NCBI GenBank assembly: GCA_030668065.1
Contig: DAOUUS010000056.1
Coordinates: forward strand, 1-8,456
Direction of reading: 5' to 3'
Source of the DNA: Candidatus Methanophagales archaeon
Lineage (GTDB): Archaea > Halobacteriota > Syntropharchaeia > Alkanophagales > Methanospirareceae
Length of the DNA: 8,456 bases
In this document: positions 5,281-8,456 of the stretch, piece after piece
Layout of the letters: each line of letters begins with the position of its first letter
Numbering within the stretch: the first letter of the stretch is position 1
The notes under the pieces: model-generated
Database searches by the model: none
Seen by the model: only the letters and a program-made list of their open reading frames with translations
Told to the model about the DNA's origin: nothing
Program-made: the position numbers and the translations under genes

Positions 5281-7203
5281 CTATTGCAGCGTGACCAGCA
5301 CTTCGATTACGCCAGTGCCCGAATCAAGCGGTTCCAGTGCCTTACCCAGTGTAGTCCCTGGTCGATATATCTCTACTTCGCCTATGACAACCGGCTGTGC
5401 TTTCATCGCATGTCCCGGTGTATCCGAAGTTGTGAGCAGGTCACCTGGCTTTACCGAAGCGTAACTCGCATCTACTTTGCAGGGCACACGACCTGCGACT
5501 GCGATCAGTTTCTCGCCAACGTTTCCAGATTCGTTTGTGCCAAGTGCGACGCCGGGTGCTGTGGACACGATGCCTGCTACGGTGGTATCGTAAGCCGTGG
5601 TAGAGCATTCCAACTTGCTATCTTCTCCGATGACCATTACAGTGCCTGGTTCGGGGTCTTCGTGCACTGCAAAATACTCGGCTACATCGTTACTATCTGT
5701 GTCGTAGCTCATGGCGCACATCTTGTCTGGAGTGTAGACACCGTATTTGTGATCAGATCTGTAGGTGTGTGCATAGATCGCTTTATATTTTTCGCTGGCT
5801 GCTAAAACACCGCAGCTGTTGTCACCAGTGGTAACAGCAAAAACACCCGTGCTGTTGTCACCATGGGTACCTACCTGAACACCTATGCTACTCTCGCCAG
5901 AGGTAGATACAAAAACACCATCGCTGCCTTTGCCATAGGTGGATGCAGAAAAAGCATCGCTACCGAGACCATATGTCAGCGTAGAAGCACCAAAGCTGTG
6001 GTCGCCATATGTCCTCGTAGCAACACCAAAGCTGTGGTCGCCATAGGTATCCGCACGAACACCAATACTTTGGTTGCCATATGTCTCTACACAAACACCC
6101 ACACTGGCGTCACCTAAGGTAAGTGCGGCAACAGCATCGCTATATTTGCCATCGGTAAATGTGAAAATACCAAAGCTATTGTCGCCAAATGTATTTACCC
6201 AAACACCCGTGCTGTTGTCGCCAAGTGTATTTGTCCAAACGCCATAGCTGTAGTCGCCCGTGGTATTTGCAAGAACACCTGGGCTACTGTCGCCAGATGT
6301 ATTTACAAGAACACCAGGACTGAGTTTTCCATATGTATCTGCATTAAAACCAAAGCTGCCGTCACCATAGGTCACTGCATGGACACCTTTGCTCCTATCT
6401 CCTGAAGTAAGTACATAAACCCCCTCACTATTGTCACCAGAGGTCTTTGCAACAAATCCATCGCTGCCGTCGCCAGAAGTCTCTGCCCAAAAACCGTCAC
6501 CGTTGTCGCCATAGGTATATGCAAGAACACCTTGACTGTAGTCGCCAATGGTCTTTAACTGAACACCTTCGCTGTCGTCACCCGTGGTACCTATACAAAT
6601 ACCATCACCATAGCTAAGATCGTTATTAACTTCCAGAACGGACCCTGAAACCGAACCATTAATCACTGCTCCCGGCTTGAGGCTCTGTGCATAAGGCACC
6701 GATTTGAATTCTTGCCTCGGCGACATCTCTGGATCAATCCCTACTGTTATCCCAAGCCAAAGGTCTCGACCGTCAAAATATTCCTGTGCAAAGCTCATAT
6801 CCGTGCTGAACAACCCATTTGTAACCTCTACCGAATGCGTATCCATATCTAGAGCAGTACCTCCAGAAGCGACTTCATACAGCCGGAAGGTCATGTCGTA
6901 TGTTCCGCTCAGCGGCTCGCCTGCGCTGTCGGCCAGCCGACCCTGGTAGTTGATACTCGAGGTAACCTCCGAAGCTGCTACTGTTACACCTTCTGCATTT
7001 TGCTCTATCACTCCGCCGTCACTGCCCGATGCTGCAATTGCAAACGCAATTGTAATAACGGCAATCGCTGCTAATACACCTATACCTAAAAATACATTTT
7101 TTGTTTTATCCCTTTTTATATCCCTCCTTTTGTTTCTTTTTTGCTGCTCTCTTCTACCCTTTTTTGTTTGTGATGAGGGCAGCGTGAGTCTATTTGGATT
7201 CAT
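5281..7203 (-). CDS. Membrane-anchored surface protein with 22 twelve-residue repeats
   Basis: I take ATG 7203 as the start (640 residues). The frame is open to 7296, with ATGs at 7227 and 7296, but those lie deeper inside the Fic gene, and MNPNRLTLPSS leads directly into a basic tail (KKGRREQQKRNKRRDIKRDK). A membrane helix follows (36-58), so most of the protein should face outside. Residues about 85-174 form a domain beginning INYQGRLADSAGEPLSG and ending RQEFKSVPYAQSL, known from surface and tail-fibre-like proteins. Residues 208-471 are 22 uninterrupted 12-residue repeats with consensus GDxSxGVxxxTx, preceded by one degenerate copy; a beta-solenoid shaft is likely. Residues 472-640 carry DVAEYFAVHEDPEPGTVMVI, AGRVPCKVDASY, GDLLTTSDTPGHAMKA and GKALEPLDSGTGVIEVLVTL, a C-terminal domain found on many such fibres and loosely like the self-cleaving G2-type caps of phage fibres; no cleavage is proved. 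It overlaps the Fic gene by 14 bases. Confidence 0.85.
   Translation of the reverse strand: MNPNRLTLPSSQTKKGRREQQKRNKRRDIKRDKTKNVFLGIGVLAAIAVITIAFAIAASGSDGGVIEQNAEGVTVAASEVTSSINYQGRLADSAGEPLSGTYDMTFRLYEVASGGTALDMDTHSVEVTNGLFSTDMSFAQEYFDGRDLWLGITVGIDPEMSPRQEFKSVPYAQSLKPGAVINGSVSGSVLEVNNDLSYGDGICIGTTGDDSEGVQLKTIGDYSQGVLAYTYGDNGDGFWAETSGDGSDGFVAKTSGDNSEGVYVLTSGDRSKGVHAVTYGDGSFGFNADTYGKLSPGVLVNTSGDSSPGVLANTTGDYSYGVWTNTLGDNSTGVWVNTFGDNSFGIFTFTDGKYSDAVAALTLGDASVGVCVETYGNQSIGVRADTYGDHSFGVATRTYGDHSFGASTLTYGLGSDAFSASTYGKGSDGVFVSTSGESSIGVQVGTHGDNSTGVFAVTTGDNSCGVLAASEKYKAIYAHTYRSDHKYGVYTPDKMCAMSYDTDSNDVAEYFAVHEDPEPGTVMVIGEDSKLECSTTAYDTTVAGIVSTAPGVALGTNESGNVGEKLIAVAGRVPCKVDASYASVKPGDLLTTSDTPGHAMKAQPVVIGEVEIYRPGTTLGKALEPLDSGTGVIEVLVTLQ
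5791..6582 (-). repeat. Coding tandem repeat, 22 units of 36 bp
   Basis: Exactly 792 bases encode the 22 repeats with no length change. Units vary, but neighbours such as 16 and 17 (both starting GDHSFG) are close at DNA level (GTCGCCATA-, ACACCAAAGCTGTG-type blocks on the plus strand), which points to growth by slippage or unequal recombination. Confidence 0.9.
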
Positions 7204-8149
7204 TACTTTTAAATTTTGCGGTAGCATGTTCTCGGATGTACTCCCGTAAAGCCCGCCTGGTAGAGTACCAGCTCCTACCGATTTTAACAGCATCAAGCAC
7301 TCCTTGCCGTGCTCTCAACCCGAGGTAGTCCCGTGAATACGGGCATTCCCGTAGCTTTGCCAATTCCACAAGCGGCACCAGCTCGTCAATATCACCAAAA
7401 GTCGCTAAATATAGTGTCAGTGATTCGTCCACGGATTTAGCAATGAAATTAGCAAAAGGTCCGAGATTGCCGCCGTCTGCACTGCGTAGGAACTGATAAT
7501 ATTTCCCACGCTCGTCTTTCCTTAAAACAATAGGCGGATAGCCCTCTTTCATCAGATACAAGTTCGTGAGTAGGCGTGCCACTCGCCCATTACCATCAGT
7601 GAACGGATGAATTTCTACCAGCTTATGATGCAGGAACGCAGCGGTTTTTAGCGGCTGCTCCTTATTCTCCTTAGCCTTTAAAGCCGCAATCAAATCGTCC
7701 ATCAAGTAAGTGACTTTTGAGAAATCAGGAGGCGTTTTCGCAGCCCCGGTTATCCTAACATTATGAACACGGTATTTACCCGCGTCCACGTCTATACCTC
7801 GGGTTACGACTTCATGGATTTGCTGTATGGTTGTATGCTCTATCCCTTTTTTCTCCTTTGCTATCGCTTCTATCAAGTCGAAAGCCTCGGCGAGGTTGGT
7901 TGCTTCCAGGTGTTCCCTTAACGATTTACCGCCTATTGTTATGCCCTCTTCAAGCACGAGTTTTGTCTCTTGAAGTGTAAGCGTATTACCTTCAATCGCG
8001 TTTGAATGATAAGTATGCAGCAACCTTAGCTCATCCCTTAGTCTTCTCAGTGCAGTCTCCGGCAGAGGTCTATGCGCATCTAAACGTTCTTTCTTACGCT
8101 GGATTCGTACCATCAAATCACCCAGAAGAGCAGTATCGGTACCGTTCAT
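7190..8149 (-). CDS. Fic-family protein (probable AMP-transferase) with C-terminal helix-turn-helix-like region
   Basis: Fic enzymes attach AMP or other nucleotide parts to target proteins. The 319-residue protein has the complete catalytic motif HPFTDGNGRVAR (181-192, with H181, D185, N187, R189 and R192), matching HxFx(D/E)GNGRxxR. The flap segment lies near 126-137 (YRVHNVRITGA). An N-terminal self-inhibition motif, SNAIEGN (S49, E53, G54), makes it a class II Fic, held off by its own helix. Residues about 262-305 (LAKLRECPYSRDYLG, then AVKIGRSWYSTRRALREYI) look like a small DNA-binding winged-helix or excisionase-type fold, as in several archaeal and bacterial Fic proteins. ATG 8149 lies about 8 bases after the start predicted from the TATA box. 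It is first in the operon and overlaps the surface-protein gene by 14 bases. Its target is unknown. Confidence 0.92.
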   Translation of the reverse strand: MNGTDTALLGDLMVRIQRKKERLDAHRPLPETALRRLRDELRLLHTYHSNAIEGNTLTLQETKLVLEEGITIGGKSLREHLEATNLAEAFDLIEAIAKEKKGIEHTTIQQIHEVVTRGIDVDAGKYRVHNVRITGAAKTPPDFSKVTYLMDDLIAALKAKENKEQPLKTAAFLHHKLVEIHPFTDGNGRVARLLTNLYLMKEGYPPIVLRKDERGKYYQFLRSADGGNLGPFANFIAKSVDESLTLYLATFGDIDELVPLVELAKLRECPYSRDYLGLRARQGVLDAVKIGRSWYSTRRALREYIREHATAKFKSNESK

Positions 8150-8177
8150 TTTCTTTGTTAAACGATAAAAAAGACTT

Positions 8178-8187
8178 TATTATATAT
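8178..8187 (-). promoter_or_regulatory. TATA box of the Fic/surface-protein operon
   Basis: The minus strand reads ATATATAATA, centred near 8183. A start about 26 bases on falls near 8157, just ahead of ATG 8149, so the mRNA would be nearly leaderless. Confidence 0.6.
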
Positions 8188-8260
8188 CATATCTGTATCG
8201 GTTATACTTAAATTTACCGGTTCGTTTTGCGATACTATTCTAACAACCATTTCTATTATG

Positions 8261-8362
8261 TTAGTAGTGGTACCCAGAGACGTTTTTAATTCTTATCCAT
8301 TTCTGTGTCGCCTCAACTAAATTTGTTTCGTGTACTAAATAAAATTGTTTGTTTTTAGTCAT
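8261..8362 (-). CDS. Possible 33-residue peptide upstream of Fic
   Basis: ATG 8362 opens MTKNKQFYLVHETNLVEATQ and ends WIRIKNVSGYHY. The frame stays open about 20 codons further upstream without another ATG, so it could be a gene remnant. A TATA-like box lies at 8413-8419, but there is no ribosome binding site and the region is A+T-rich. It resembles no family I know. A small antitoxin-like partner of Fic is conceivable only from position. The remainder of 8188-8456 shows no gene. Confidence 0.2.
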   Translation of the reverse strand: MTKNKQFYLVHETNLVEATQKWIRIKNVSGYHY

Positions 8363-8456
8363 AACTCTGATACTGTGATATTCATTCTTTATTACTAAAC
8401 TTACCTTGAGGCTATATATTCGTTATTGCCGCTTTGAACTAAAAATAAGAACAAGG

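Noticed and set aside
5218..5805. 195-codon open frame on the plus strand
   Set aside because: It is antisense to the surface and secreted protein genes; Cys-rich nonsense-like translation.
5791..6582. Possible CRISPR array, because of regular 36-base repetition
   Set aside because: The whole unit is coding, all 36 bases repeat imperfectly and there are no unique spacers.
7204..7296. Upstream ATG starts (7296, 7227) for the repeat surface protein
   Set aside because: They would deepen the overlap with Fic, have no ribosome binding site, and add residues before a sensible basic tail and membrane helix. 7227 cannot be fully excluded.
2883..8271. TATGTTAGTAGT near 2883 and near 8258
   Set aside because: A 12-base match in A+T-rich DNA, with no further similarity on either side.

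Overview
The window reads as a piece of an archaeal chromosome. Three things point that way: promoter-like TATA boxes placed about 25 bases ahead of gene starts, at least one start that fits leaderless translation, and a tRNA-Arg whose 3' CCA is not encoded. The secreted and surface proteins at 4614-7203 are of a type I associate with anaerobic methane- or alkane-oxidising archaea (ANME-1/Methanophagales and relatives). That placement comes from memory of the protein style, not from a search, and is moderate at best.

Layout. Bases 2-334 (+) are the C-terminal end of a probably secreted protein that enters from the left. Bases 391-443 hold a short inverted-repeat relic. A minus-strand cluster follows (479-2209): a GMC-type FAD oxidoreductase broken by a frameshift, a small four-helix membrane protein, and a possible fragment of a third gene that runs out next to a second relic. 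This second relic (2233-2466) is a decayed GxxExxY-family gene between imperfect inverted repeats. Bases 2486-2697 carry a TATA box, a stretch with repeats in pseudoknot order, and a tRNA-Arg (anticodon GCG). Next comes a membrane-anchored phospholipase-D-like protein (2915-3460, +), facing a TatD-family metal-dependent hydrolase (3638-4429, -).

The right half is one minus-strand transcription unit, read from about 8157 down to a strong terminator at 4573-4594. It encodes a Fic-domain protein, a large membrane-anchored surface protein with 22 perfect-length 12-residue repeats, and a small secreted protein. Fic and the surface protein overlap by 14 bases, and the surface protein and secreted protein are 16 bases apart, so the three are probably co-expressed. 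A role in modifying or presenting a cell-surface structure is a guess from this arrangement.

The most unusual content is the pair of relics at 391-443 and 2233-2466. Both look like leftovers of one kind of small inverted-repeat element, of which the GxxExxY gene may be the cargo. The Fic/repeat-protein operon is second.
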